From positions 64,999,718 to 65,063,717 of the forward strand of contig JALGPY010000004.1 in assembly GCA_023055425.1 (NCBI GenBank): a stretch of 64,000 bases of DNA, given 5' to 3'. The notes beneath the pieces were generated by a model. That model was not told the DNA's origin. It ran no database searches and saw only the letters and a program-made list of their open reading frames with translations. The position numbers were made by a program, and so were the translations under genes. Below are positions 1 to 10,800 of the stretch, piece after piece (the stretch's first letter is position 1; every line of letters starts with the position of its first letter). This DNA is from Linanthus parryae (Eukaryota > Streptophyta > Magnoliopsida > Ericales > Polemoniaceae).

Positions 1-1497
1 AGAACACATCTGGAGCAAATGGCAATTATAGGTTTATCAGGCAAGTATACCGATATTTGGACTATTAACTTTTGTAGGGTCCCTGCGAGCTTAAATACCA
101 GACTCGGAGAGTCAGATTTAAGCTATGAAACAGATAGTCTATGTCTCGGTGTCAAAACAAGTCAATTTCTCTGTTCTGCCCCATATGGGAAGTAATTTTG
201 ATTTTTTGGGGGCCAAAACAGGTTACTTGGTGAAAACATCCCAAAATTTTGTATTCTATTTTGGCCCATCTCAAAAAATATTGTTCACTTGCATTTCGTG
301 TTGCTATAACAACATTGTAGTTTATCCGATATGTCCTCAAAAAGCAAAGATGTTATCATTAAAAAGTCAAAAAAATTGGACATTCAAGTAAATGACGAGA
401 TAAAAAGTTAGTCGGAATATAACGAGTTGAATTTTCAAAACTAGACCGTAATCAGATAGGCTGAACTGACGAAGTATAATTTTGAATATGAGTTGATCAG
501 CTAGGCTATGTTTGGAAGTTGGAACCTAGGATTGTATACCAGAAGAAAAATAACAGAAAACCATGATTATTTAATATGTTATTATACTTGGTTTGTTTGA
601 CTACTGTGGATTTAAGTTTTTCTGAAACAATAAACCAACTAGTCCAACTTTTTTGTATCAAGTTAGTTAGTTAGTTTTTTTTTTTTTTCATAACAGTAGG
701 CTGGGGAGAGTGAGCAAGGGACCATATTTTTAACAGTAAGGTACACTTTGGAATACTTGAAATTGGTGTCCGGGGTGATAAAGCCGTGGTCCGATTGGAG
801 TAACACATATGTAAAACATGGACCGAGCTAGCAGTTAAGCGCCACATGTGGCGTTTTTTCACAGAAATTGACTCCTCCCAAATAGCATCGTGTGCCCTAT
901 ATCTATAAGCAAGTTACCTGCTTTATTTTCGTCCGGGCACTGGTCTAACCAGCTCTGCCCGATGCTTGCACAAGCAGTAAGGGGCTGTTTTCAACTTGTG
1001 CTAGGTGCCTTCTTGAGATTTTTCTAAATGTCCTGCTCATGCGAGCAGTTCTTGAGCTTGCAAGAGCTCATGGGTAGCTCAACCTATTTTCCGTGCTTCC
1101 TTTGACTCTTTCCCGAGTTTCCTTGCTTTCGAAGTTTGTTCCATGGTCCAAAATAACACGAACAAAATACCAAGCAATTATACGTGCTAAAATAGATCAA
1201 GTTACGACATGAAACTCCTGGATTTTCAATAACGCATGTGAATCTCAATTTCATCAATTATGCACAACAATGCCAGAAATATCCTCAAGTTCACTCGAGT
1301 CTCCCTCAAATGTTAGCTAAAATATCCAAATTATAAATCCTAAAACAGAGTTATCAATTGCATCTTTTTGCAAGAAGAGATGAAGTTGAAGAGGTTAAAA
1401 TGTGTGAAATTCTTAGAATTGAAAAAATAAAAAAGCTAAAAATAATGATAAAGATCCAGATTATGAAGGTTTTAACTGTCATTCGAAAGACAACAAA
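1..1497. other. Left-edge intergenic sequence, nothing recognised
   Basis: About 1.5 kb of AT-rich DNA left of Copia A. The short open frames here have no recognisable domain and no coding look. I see no RNA gene and no transposon ends in it. Confidence 0.5.
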
Positions 1498-1502
1498 GTT
1501 AG

Positions 1503-1783
1503 TATCAAAGACTAAGAAATTCAAGAGGTAAGGAAGAAATTGCTATTCTTTTTGTGAAGCTGCTGAGAGCTTGAAAACCAGAAAAAAAAAACTGAAGTTA
1601 CGACAAAGGAAGGATTAGGGTGGATTCTTTTATCTTTGGATCCATGGACCTAACCTTACCCGACCCATAACCCAATTGAGAAAAAATACATTAATAAAAT
1701 ATGTACTGGACGTTAGTCGTATTTAGCAAAATGACAACGTTTCATTTATTAATAAATGACAGGAAATTATCTAATTCTCCAAT

Positions 1784-1784
<1 letters not shown>
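1503..1784 (-). repeat. 3' LTR of Copia A
   Basis: 282 bp, about 95% identical by eye to 6411-6689. On the minus strand it begins TATTGGAG and ends TTTGATA, so the usual TG...CA ends are degenerate. Flanked on the left by the TSD GTTAG. Confidence 0.9.

Positions 1785-1816
<32 letters not shown>
1785..1816 (-). repeat. 32-base poly-G (minus strand) at the polypurine-tract position
   Basis: An unbroken run of 32 C on the + strand, hence G on the element strand, abuts the inner edge of the 3' LTR. This is where the purine-rich primer for plus-strand DNA synthesis normally lies. The run probably expanded from a shorter G-rich tract by slippage. Confidence 0.7.
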
Positions 1817-1817
<1 letters not shown>

Positions 1818-1896
1818 CCTCAAGATGAAGCATGGATGTGATGCACACCCATACGCTGAAGAAGGGGAATGAAGATGGTGGAAGGCAAATATTTTG

Positions 1897-3214
1897 TCAG
1901 CAAATCAGCAAGTTGATGAGCCGCAGAGATGTGATTGAGTTCCAGACAACCAGCTTGCACCAATCTCTAACAACATGACAGTCAAATTCGATGTGTTTGG
2001 TGCGTTCGTGGAAGACTGGATTCTGGGCAATTTGAATAGCAGATTTGCTATCACAGAGAACAAGTGGTGGCTTTGAAAACTTAACTCCAAGATCATGAAA
2101 GAGATAGATGAGCCATTGTAAGTCACAAGCTACCGCAACAAGGCAGCGGTATTCAGCTTCAGCAGAGCTACGAGCAACAACAGATTGCTTCTTTGAGCGC
2201 CATGAAATGAGAGAATCGCCCAAGTAAATAAGATAGCCAGAAGTAGAACGTCTAGAATCAACACAGCCAGCCCAATTCGAATTAGCATAAGCTGTAAGTT
2301 GGAGAAGAGAACTGGAAGATAAGAATATGCCATGACCAGAAGTGTCTTTGAGATATATCACGACCTGATGAGCTGCTTGCAAGTGTAGGTTGGTAGGTTT
2401 CAAGATGAACTGACTGAGCTTAGAAACAGAAAAGCTCAAATTAGGACGACTTTGGCATAAGTAAAGGAGTCTCCCTACCAGCCTTCTATAAGAACTAGTA
2501 ACTTCTTCTAATAAGTTATCACCACCGTGTATACTAAGCTTGAGGTTTGGATCCATAGGAATAGAGGAAGTCTTGCATCCCATCAGACATGTATCTTTCA
2601 AGATATCAAGAACAAATTTCTTTTGGCAGAGAGTGATGCCATTAGAATTTCTAGAAACCTCAAAACCCAGAAAATACTTCAAATTGCCGAGATCTTTAAG
2701 CCTGAATTGCTGATTTAATAGAATCTTGAAAGCATTCAGTTCCTCCAAATTCGATCCACAACAAAATATCGTCTACATAGACTAGTAGAGCCATATAACC
2801 AGAAGTAGTTTCCTTTGTGAAAAGGCTATAATCTGACTTAGACTGAATAAAACCAAGGGAAATGAGAGTAGTGGCAAACTTTCTAAACCACTGTTTTGAG
2901 GCTTGTTTCAAACCATATAACGACTTGACAAGCCTGGAAACTACTGGAGAGGAACTAGTCGAGTGCGGAGGAGAGTACCCTGGTGGAAGTTCCATGTAAA
3001 CCTCTTCATACAAATCACCGTGAAGGAAAGCATTGTTAACATCCATTTGCAAAAAATGCCATCCCTTAACTGCAGCAAGAGCCATAAGACATTTGACAGT
3101 AGGGAGCTTGAAAACCGGAGAGAAAGTATCAAAATAGTCAACTCCTTCCGTCTGAGTGTAACCTTTAGCAACTAGCCGTGCTTTATACCTCTCAATTGTA
3201 CCATCAACTTTCAA
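1897..3214 (-). pseudogene. Copia A reverse transcriptase and RNase H
   Basis: Two overlapping frames (2696-3214 and 1897-2748) together form a Copia RT/RNase H region, so a frameshift lies near 2700-2750. The RT part shows the [13 protein letters not shown] block, the [13 protein letters not shown] block, SLYGLKQA and the catalytic YVDDILL near 2770. The RNase H part shows NSNWAGCVDSRRSTSGY, then SSAEAEYR, LCDSKSAI and the basic end ERTKHIEFD. The family copies the element RNA into DNA and removes the RNA strand in cytoplasmic particles. This copy is interrupted and should be inactive. Confidence 0.92.
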
Positions 3215-3256
3215 TTTAACCTTGTAGACCCATTTACATCCGATAGTCTTTTGAAC

Positions 3257-4403
3257 TTATGGTAGAGGAGTTGAAACCCAAGTGTTATTGTGCTCTAGGG
3301 ATGTTAACTCGTCAATCATAGCTTGTTGCCATAAAGGATGTAATCTAGCTTGATTGTAAGTATGAGGTTTAAGGGGTTTTTTTGACGGAGTTGTAGATGA
3401 ATTAGAGACTAAATTGACAGAATTATGGAGAGTGTCACAAGACTTGTGTTTACCAGGAATTGAAACAACATAATCTCTCAGATGTTTTGGTAGAACCTTA
3501 GTCCTGGAAGAAGCCCTTGCAACTTGTGGTTCTGCTGGAGTTGCAGGGAAAATAACACTCTCATGAGATGCGGAAGAATCCATATCGTTTGCAGAAATAG
3601 AAGAGGGAACTCCTGTTTGAGCATGCCCAATAGGATTAGTAGAAGGGGTGACTGGAGAGTGAAGCTCAGAAGCATCCATTTCAGTAACACCATGAGGAAG
3701 AGAGATATTTGGGGGAGAGGTAGTAGCTTTTTGTAGAAAAGGAAACTCTGATTCATAGAAGATGACATCTCAAGTGACCTGAAAATCACAAGTGTCCAGG
3801 TTGTAGACTTTATAACCTTTCACGCCAAAAACGTAACCAAAAAATACACATTTGGAAGCTCTATGATCAAATTTACTTCTCCCTCGCTTGAGTGTAGACG
3901 CATAGCATAAACAACCAAAGTTTTAAGACTGGAATAATCAGGTGGTACCTTGTATAACAACTCAAAAGGCTAATTCTTTCCCAAAGATGTAGATGGAGTT
4001 CTCTTAATAAGATAAGTAGCTGTAAGGATGCAATCTCCCAAAAAAAAAAAAAAATAGGTAATCCTGATTGAAATTTCAAAGCCCGTGCGACATTGAGTAA
4101 ATGTTGGTGCTTCCTCTCGACGACAGAATTCTGCTGTGGAGTGCCAACACAAGAAAATTGATGAAGGATTCCCTGGCTTGCACAAAAATCAGTCAGAGCT
4201 AACTCCTTTACATTGTCCGATATGATTTCCTCTACTTTGCATTTGTACTGAATTTCAACAAATTGGCAAAATTGTCTCATCAAGGCAGAAGATTCTGATT
4301 TTGCCTTCATCAAATAAGTCCATGTATTTCTACTGTAGTCACCAACTATAGTCAGAAAATAAGAGTGTCCAGCATAAGAAGTGACCTTGTAGGGACCCCA
4401 CAC
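3257..4403 (-). pseudogene. Copia A integrase and integrase-RT linker
   Basis: The frame 3873-4403 holds the integrase core: the first catalytic Asp in GDYSRNTWTYL near 4330, a region matching SDN (second Asp) near 4210, and the Glu in QQNSVVERKHQH near 4110. Downstream, 3257-3679 is the Ser/Thr/Pro-rich linker ending in the N-terminal RT block HPLWQQAMIDEL. The two parts lie in different frames, and a poly-A slip region (4038-4053 on the + strand) coincides with loss of frame. Integrase inserts the cDNA into host DNA; this copy is broken. Confidence 0.88.
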
Positions 4404-4473
4404 ACCGCAGTGAATCAGGGCAAATGGCCTTTTAGATTTCTGGGTTGATTCAGGAAACGAAAGTCTTCTTTGT

Positions 4474-5277
4474 TTAGCAAGAGGACAAAATAGAACAAGG
4501 TGTTGAGCTTCCTTGTTTGTAGTGTAAGAAATGAGATAAAAGTTGCAATGTCTTGTCTGATAAGTGGCCTAATCTTTTGTGCCATGTATCTTGAGAAACA
4601 TTGAGCTGAACATTGAGTGCTAACATTTGACGAAGCTTGAGTTCTGATTTCATCAAGTACAGATCTCCCATTCTGTCTCCAACACCCAATGTCAAGTGAG
4701 TGTCAAGCTCTTTAATAATGAACTTGTCATTTGTGCAAAAACAATAGCAAGATAGAGTGCTTGTCAGCTTAGAAACTGAAATAAGATTGAAGTGAAATTC
4801 CGGAGCACACATAATATTCTTGAGAGTGAGGAGAGGTGAAAACTTCACAGTACCAACGTGTGTAACTTGGATCTTATTCCCATTAGGAAGATGCACAAAT
4901 GTATCATTTATAGGGGTAGCTTCTTCAAAAATATCCAATAATCGACACATGTGGTCGGTGGCACCACTGTCCACTATCCACGTGTGAGATGTCACATCCT
5001 CCTTATGACATATTGTGCTCAATGGATAAGAAGTAACAGCCCCTCCAAGAAAATGATCCGGCATATATAAATGTGTTTCTTTAAGAGTTGCATTTGCATT
5101 GTGAACATATGAAGGACTGGCCGAATTATCATTAGAGTGTGAAGGACTAACATTACTACTGACTTGATTGTTCAAGTAGGAGATAAGTTGAGCACATTGA
5201 GCTTGAGTAAGAGGAAGTGAAGAATTTGATGCACCTCTCTCAAAAACGGACTTATCCATATAATTGTAGGTAACCAC
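4474..5277 (-). pseudogene. Copia A protease and GAG-pre-integrase region
   Basis: The frame contains the aspartic protease active-site motif DSGATDHMC near 4960, then the LPNGNKIQVTHVG block and the KRLGHLSDK pre-integrase motif close to its end. A pepsin-like protease of this type cuts the polyprotein. The frame is cut off before the integrase zinc-binding region, so a stop or frameshift separates it from the integrase frame. Confidence 0.88.
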
Positions 5278-5358
5278 CGACTCTGAGTTGACATGATGAG
5301 CTTGATTCTTATGCTTACTCTTGAAGTTCGCCGGGTAACCGTGTAACTTCTAGCATTT

Positions 5359-6315
5359 CTATTTAACGTGGCCAACACCGTCACAATAAGTACATAAAGT
5401 CCTTTCCCTTCTTCCCGGAAATCTATTTTGAGACTGCACATTGTTAAAATTATATGGTCCACTAGCACTGGATACAGGATGCACTGGAATTCTTCCTTGT
5501 GATCTCAGAGGTTCATTGAAATTTGTGCGTAATTTGCCTTGCTCACTTTGTCCTAACATAGCCATTGGCGGTGCTTCAGTGGTGTGAGAATTGATTTGAG
5601 TTTGTCTCTCCTGTTGTACAACTTTTGCAAACACTTTGCTAAGTGATGGAAAAGGTTCACTAAGAAGTAACTGGTCTCTAACAGGAGTAAACACGTCGTT
5701 AAGTCCCATTAGAAACTGCAATACGCGCTCCTCTTCTTGAGCATCAACAATAGATTGGAGCACTCCACGTTTACACAGCTTCAACACCCCACGGGAACAA
5801 ATTGGTGATGGCTTATACTGTGAAACTTCATCCCACGGTGCTCTTAGTCTGGTGAAATATGTAGTCACAAACTGATCACCTTGTCTCAGAACGGAAATAG
5901 ACTTGGTCAATTGAAAAATTCTTGGTCGATTCTTCTGCGAATACCTATCATTTAAGTCAAGCCACATCTTTATTGAAGTAGACTTGTACACTATGCTGCT
6001 AGCAATTTCTTTGGAGACTGAATTTAAAATCCACAACATTATCATATCATCACAACGAACCTAGAGCTTGTAGTATTCATCACCTGGCTCGGGTTCCAGG
6101 ATACTTCCATCAACAAAACCTAATTTGTGTTTAGCTTTCAACGCAACTGTCATAGATCGCTTCCATGTTTTATAATTGTCACCCATCAAGACTTGTGTGA
6201 CTAAGATAGTACCTGGGTTATCTGAATTAGAGAGATAGTACGGGGAAGAAGAGTCGATGCCTGCTGAAGAGATGGAATTTGCAGATCTGGAAGGGGATTC
6301 ATCTTCCAACGCCAT
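5359..6315 (-). pseudogene. Copia A gag (UBN2-type) with partial zinc knuckle
   Basis: Two frames, 6061-6315 and 5359-6045, cover a Copia gag. The first starts with the acidic/Ser-rich head and reaches the NYKTWKRSMTVALKAKHK motif typical of plant Copia gag N-termini. The second carries the RIFQLTKSISVLRQGDQ and YFTRLRAPWDE blocks and the first half of a CCHC knuckle (CTYCDGVGH) before a frameshift near 5360. Gag forms the particle shell and packages RNA. A stop near 6060 splits the gene. Confidence 0.88.
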
Positions 6316-6398
6316 GACTGCAGAGATAGAGGTTCAACAGTTGATTGGAGACCTTGAAGATGTGTGAGATTCTCCCAAGTTTCAGTTGCGAGACCTGG

Positions 6399-6410
6399 GC
6401 TCTGATACCA
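6399..6410 (-). other. Primer-binding site of Copia A (initiator tRNA-Met type)
   Basis: On the minus strand the 12-mer TGGTATCAGAGC follows the 5' LTR with no gap. It is complementary to the 3' end of plant initiator tRNA-Met, the standard primer for these elements. Confidence 0.93.
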
Positions 6411-6689
6411 TATCAAAGACTAAGAAATTCAAGAAGTAAGGAAGAAATTGCTATTCATTCTGTGAAGCTGCTGAGAGCTTGAAAACCAGAGAAAAAAACT
6501 GAAGTTACGGCAAAGGAAGGATTAGTGTGGATTCTTTTATCTTTGGATCCATGGACCTAACCTTACCCGAACCATAACCCAACTGAATAAAAGACATTAA
6601 TAAAATATCTACTGAACGTTAGTCGTATTAGCAAAACGACAACGTTTCATTTATTAATAAAGGACAGGAAATTATCTAATTCTCCAATA
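6411..6689 (-). repeat. 5' LTR of Copia A
   Basis: 279 bp, the partner of 1503-1784. Its outer edge at 6689 is followed by the TSD GTTAG (6690-6694). It should hold the element's promoter. Confidence 0.9.
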
Positions 6690-6694
6690 GTTAG

Positions 6695-7349
6695 TGGCTC
6701 TGTATGCATCAACGTCTATTCCGTAACAATCAACCATAAAATTCTAATAACATGAGCAAATAAGATGTAGTGATGGACATCATCTTCATTGAAAATAAAC
6801 TACATGTGATTGCAAGTAGTTTGTAAATATTTTCTTGGCCCCATAAGAGTAATGCATTAGGCATGCCCTATACCTACTTTAACATTTTTGAAATATAGTT
6901 AATGTATCATGAATAAAGAAATAAGCATAGATCATACACTTGTTAAATATCAAATTTTGACACATGTACGTGGAAATTAGTTTATCTGTTACCCTTCCAG
7001 ATGTAATTGGGTTGGTCGAATTTAAATTTCAAATTTATATGCTGAAGTTTTTCTTTGGTATTTGATGCTTGTTTAGAGGTTTGAGTATGAACTTTGAACC
7101 TCATGGTAATTCAAGGACTGCCTTTTGACCTTATCTACTGTAAATCTCTGAAGTGTCAACCTCAACCCTTGAGTTTCAATGGCTGATTGCACAAACGTTT
7201 GTTAGTTTGGGGGGTCAGAGTGAGAAGTTGTAACTTGTTATGTGGAAAGGTGAAAATACTCCAAAATTGAGTTTCCTCTTGAAGGGGCTTCAATGATAAA
7301 ATTTGTTTTGTTGATGGTGTTTATTCGACACTCCTCTAACTTAGAGAAA
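6695..7349 (+). promoter_or_regulatory. Upstream region of the SRF gene
   Basis: This is the only non-transposon sequence between Copia A and the probable leader of the receptor gene, so it should include the core promoter. No convincing TATA box or named cis-element can be assigned from the sequence alone. It is AT-rich and has no credible gene. Confidence 0.35.
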
Positions 7350-7765
7350 CTGCCAAATTAGTCCTCCTCCGTCTCCGTCTTCCTCTTCGTCTGTCTCTGA
7401 GCGCGAGAGCAATGAGAGGCTCTCCGCAATCGTTCGCGAATCTCCCGCGCAATTCCACAGCTTCTCCAAATTCGACAGCGATGATGAGCCTTTCCCAGTT
7501 TAGCTGCATTCTTCCCCAAAATTCTCGGCGAGTTCTTCATCCCGAATCGGCCATCCCCAGTCTCCGTTCCCCATCTCCTCCGAGATCAATCAGAGAAGAT
7601 CGTGAAAAAGGGTAAATGTCGGCCGGTTTGCAGAATGCAGACGGGGTCGGATATGGCGCTTGATCCTGTTCCGATACCATTCACTAAGACGTTGGCGATC
7701 CCTTGGATATATCTTCGATTCTGTAGTTGGGGATACGAGGGATTGTGAAACTGGTTCATCGCAAA
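7350..7765 (+). promoter_or_regulatory. Probable 5' leader of SRF gene with upstream ORFs
   Basis: A CT-rich stretch from about 7362 looks like a plant 5' UTR. Before the main ATG there are upstream ATGs at 7412 (67 codons, to 7615), 7617 (15 codons) and 7653 (about 32 codons, ending just before the main start). None is in frame with the receptor, because TAG at 7724 closes the receptor frame upstream. If these ATGs are in the mRNA they would reduce translation of the receptor. The transcription start and any leader intron are not determined. Confidence 0.45.
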
Positions 7766-7889
7766 ATGGTCGCTTCCAATCATGTTCCTGTGAGGAAGCT
7801 ATGGGTTTTCGGGGTTTCGGTTGTCCTAGTTCTATTCTCCAACCCAATCATCGTCACACTGGTTCACTCCAAAACTGATAAAGACGACG
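7766..7889 (+). CDS. SRF4/SRF5-like: SRF exon 1: signal peptide
   Basis: Residues 1-41. Basic start (Arg10, Lys11), then a hydrophobic core ([13 protein letters not shown]), then polar KTDKDD. The donor is G|GTACGC, phase 1. Intron 1 (7890-12534) is 4.6 kb. Confidence 0.88.
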
Positions 7890-10800
7890 GTACGCATTGT
7901 TTCCTCAGTTATATTTATACATTTTCGTTTCAAATACCCACACAGATGTGCCTTGTTGGAGGAATTCCATCAATGTAGATGCTTGCTGAGTTGGGTAACT
8001 AATATTAATGCATGCACTATATATTTTTCAGCATTTTACTGAACATAGTTGTGTAGGTGGGGGCTGTTTAAGAATTTTAGTTTTTGTACATTGGCCACCA
8101 AGCTTTACTAAAACTTATTAGTACATGTTTAAGTAACACGATGTGCAGGATCATGTTTGGTTTTTGGATATAGAGAGTGGGATAAGATAAGTGTACTAGG
8201 TGGGTAGATATGAGGGTCTTTGGGTTAGGGTACGCAGTGGAGTGTGATACTGATACCTATCAAATCTCACTCCGTAAGTTATAACTCAAAATATATACTG
8301 GGTGGGAGATATTCTATGTGGGATATAAGTAAGTGGAATATTATATAAGTTCCAACACACTCTGCCTCATAACCTGCATCACCCGAACTTGTGTTGATAA
8401 AGAGTTGACTCACTTCAATCCGCCTTCACACTTAATCTTACATCATTTCCTGTGTGACTTCTTATGCAACTTTTCTATATCCCACAGCCAAACATGGCCT
8501 GAATTAATTGGCTGTCAATCCCTGCAAATCTGGGGTATCTCTTAAAATGCCATAAAAAGTTTCGGGATGTAAAAAATTACGTCGACATAATTATTGTACT
8601 GGTGTCTAGGGAATAGATGGCATCTCCAAGTGTCCAACACTCTCCGCTCAAGCTTGTGAGAACCAGCTCTCATGTAGCTGTAATATATTGAGATGAGCTC
8701 TGGTTATGGTGTCATTACCTGACATGTCCATGTCAACTAGTTATTTCGCAACTGTAATGGCTGACTTGTTGTCATGATACTGCCTCACTAGTCCTTCCAA
8801 CTCAACTTGAAGAACAACCACGGAAGTTCTCTGTTGCTATGAACCATATATTAATTAGTGCTTCTGCACTTGATCTTGATATACGTTATTTTTCTTACTC
8901 CTCTATGTTTTTTACTTTTCTATAGTAGAGTACAATACCTGGTAACTGATATTCGATTGACTATTCAACCTGCACAATCTGCATTAGTACGAACTTCAAA
9001 ATAAATTAACTTCACCGTTAGTTTCCTGTTATCTAACTCCATCTTCAACTTTACATTTGCAGCTCACTTCTGTTGTTAAATTAACAGGTTGGATCTCAGT
9101 TAATTTGATACGGATCCAAATAAAAGCTCTTTGGGACTCAAAAGTAAAACACTTAATCAACTTATGCATTTAACTATCCTTCTTATTACTATGCCACTTC
9201 TATTCCCAAGAAATACTTTTTCTTCTAAGATATTTGATTTCAGACTTCTGTGCTAATATGAATTTTGGTCGCCGTAGTCTTCTATAACATTTCCAGTAAC
9301 ACTTAATCAAGTTATGCAATCAACACTGTAGCTCTTCTACCAATCTGGTCTTTCTCAAATAAGGTGTGGTCTCCTAGACTATGCTTGTACTTCATTATAA
9401 GTGTCGCCTGGGTGAATCTTCTGTATCATGCTCGTGGGAATTGCTTCAACCTTTCAATCAGTTAACATGCAAACTTCCTTTTCACTGGTGTAATTTTCAG
9501 AACAATATGGTGGTTCTACGTACACCTCTTCTTCTAGTTCATAGTGTAGAAAAGGATTCTTCACATTAAATTGCAGTAAACGCTGATCAGAAGTTTCTGC
9601 CAAATTTTGTACTTAATGTCTCAACCGCGAAGACAATGGCGATTCTGAAATCGAGATGAAAAGAATCTATACTATACTCATTGTGTGCGGAGACACTGCC
9701 AATTAATATGCACTTTAAAACTTCAGGATCAAGGTTCACTCTAATTTGGATACGTCAAAGCTAACAGTCTAACACAACAGGTACCATTTGAGGAATTTTG
9801 GTGCTTAGGTGTAAGTTTAGAGAAGATTAGGAGTACATCACTAGGTATTTTGAATTCTAGAACCTTCCAGGAATACTACTTATCAAAGGGAAAACAATTA
9901 AAAGCTTCTCCTCAATAGTCTTTTGGAACAAGAGAATCCTAGTTATTTCAAGGATCGTTTTTTGATTTGATGAAACCACTTTGTTGAAAAGATTTTTTTT
10001 TTACGTGTAACAAAAAATCTCTTGAACATATTGGGTTGGTTTAGATGAGATATATTAATAATTAGATTTTGTATAATCTGATTTTAGAAAGTGTGATTCT
10101 TGTGGATTTGGCGCGGAAAGAACCGGAACCGGCTAGGCGTCCTCCGGATCTGGCTACAGCCAAACCGGATCCGGCTATAATTTAACCGGTCTCAGGACTC
10201 CGGTTGCTACTGCCAACACAGCTTTCTCTGTGTAAATTGACATGTGGTTCCGCGTGATTGGATGTCGGACCGGCTATGTTATTCCCCAACGCAACCCGTG
10301 GGATTCCATCCTCTTTTTCAGCCCCTTTCCTCTTCTTTTACACCCACTTTCTCTTTTTCACCACCTCCACTGTGTATAAACTCCCCGATCTGGTATTCTC
10401 TGAGCCGGGACCGGCCTTTGTTCAGCCGGAACCGAGTTTGCTATGTTAGGGAATTTTTTAGAACAATAAAAGGAGAACAATATTTGAAAATTACCCGGAT
10501 GCGGCTCTTCCCTATACCTGGATCTGGCTGACCGAAAAAAATTATAAATAATCTGGCTCATCCAAACAAGCTGAATTAACACTGAATTTTTTTTCTATCT
10601 ATCTATTAATTCAGCTCACCCAAACCCGCTCATTGAATCAAAACCTCGGGTGGAATAATCCCCTGCATTATCGACTCCTTGGGCTGAAATGCTTACTTCA
10701 AATTGACCTTCAATCATTCAAGAAGTGCAGAAAAAAACCTAATTTCAAACCTATATCTTAAAAGAAAGATCCTACACTTCTTTCGTTCCTTACCATGTGA

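Larger units (their letters stand above)
1498..6694 (-). mobile_element. Copia LTR retrotransposon A, complete but decayed
   Basis: A full-length Ty1/Copia element lies antisense to the neighbouring receptor gene. It has two LTRs (1503-1784 and 6411-6689), a 5-bp target-site duplication GTTAG on both sides (1498-1502 and 6690-6694), a tRNA-Met-type primer-binding site next to the right LTR, and the domain order gag, protease, integrase, RT, RNase H read right to left. That order is diagnostic of Copia. The polyprotein is split into several frames by stops and frameshifts, so the copy cannot move by itself. By eye the LTRs differ at roughly 15 of 280 positions, so this is an older insertion than gypsy element B. 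The 3' end carries an unusual 32-base G run where the polypurine tract should be. Confidence 0.95.

Noticed and set aside
6399..6410. tRNA-like 12-mer TGGTATCAGAGC and its other copies
   Set aside because: Not tRNA genes: no cloverleaf around them, and each sits just inside an LTR as a primer-binding site.
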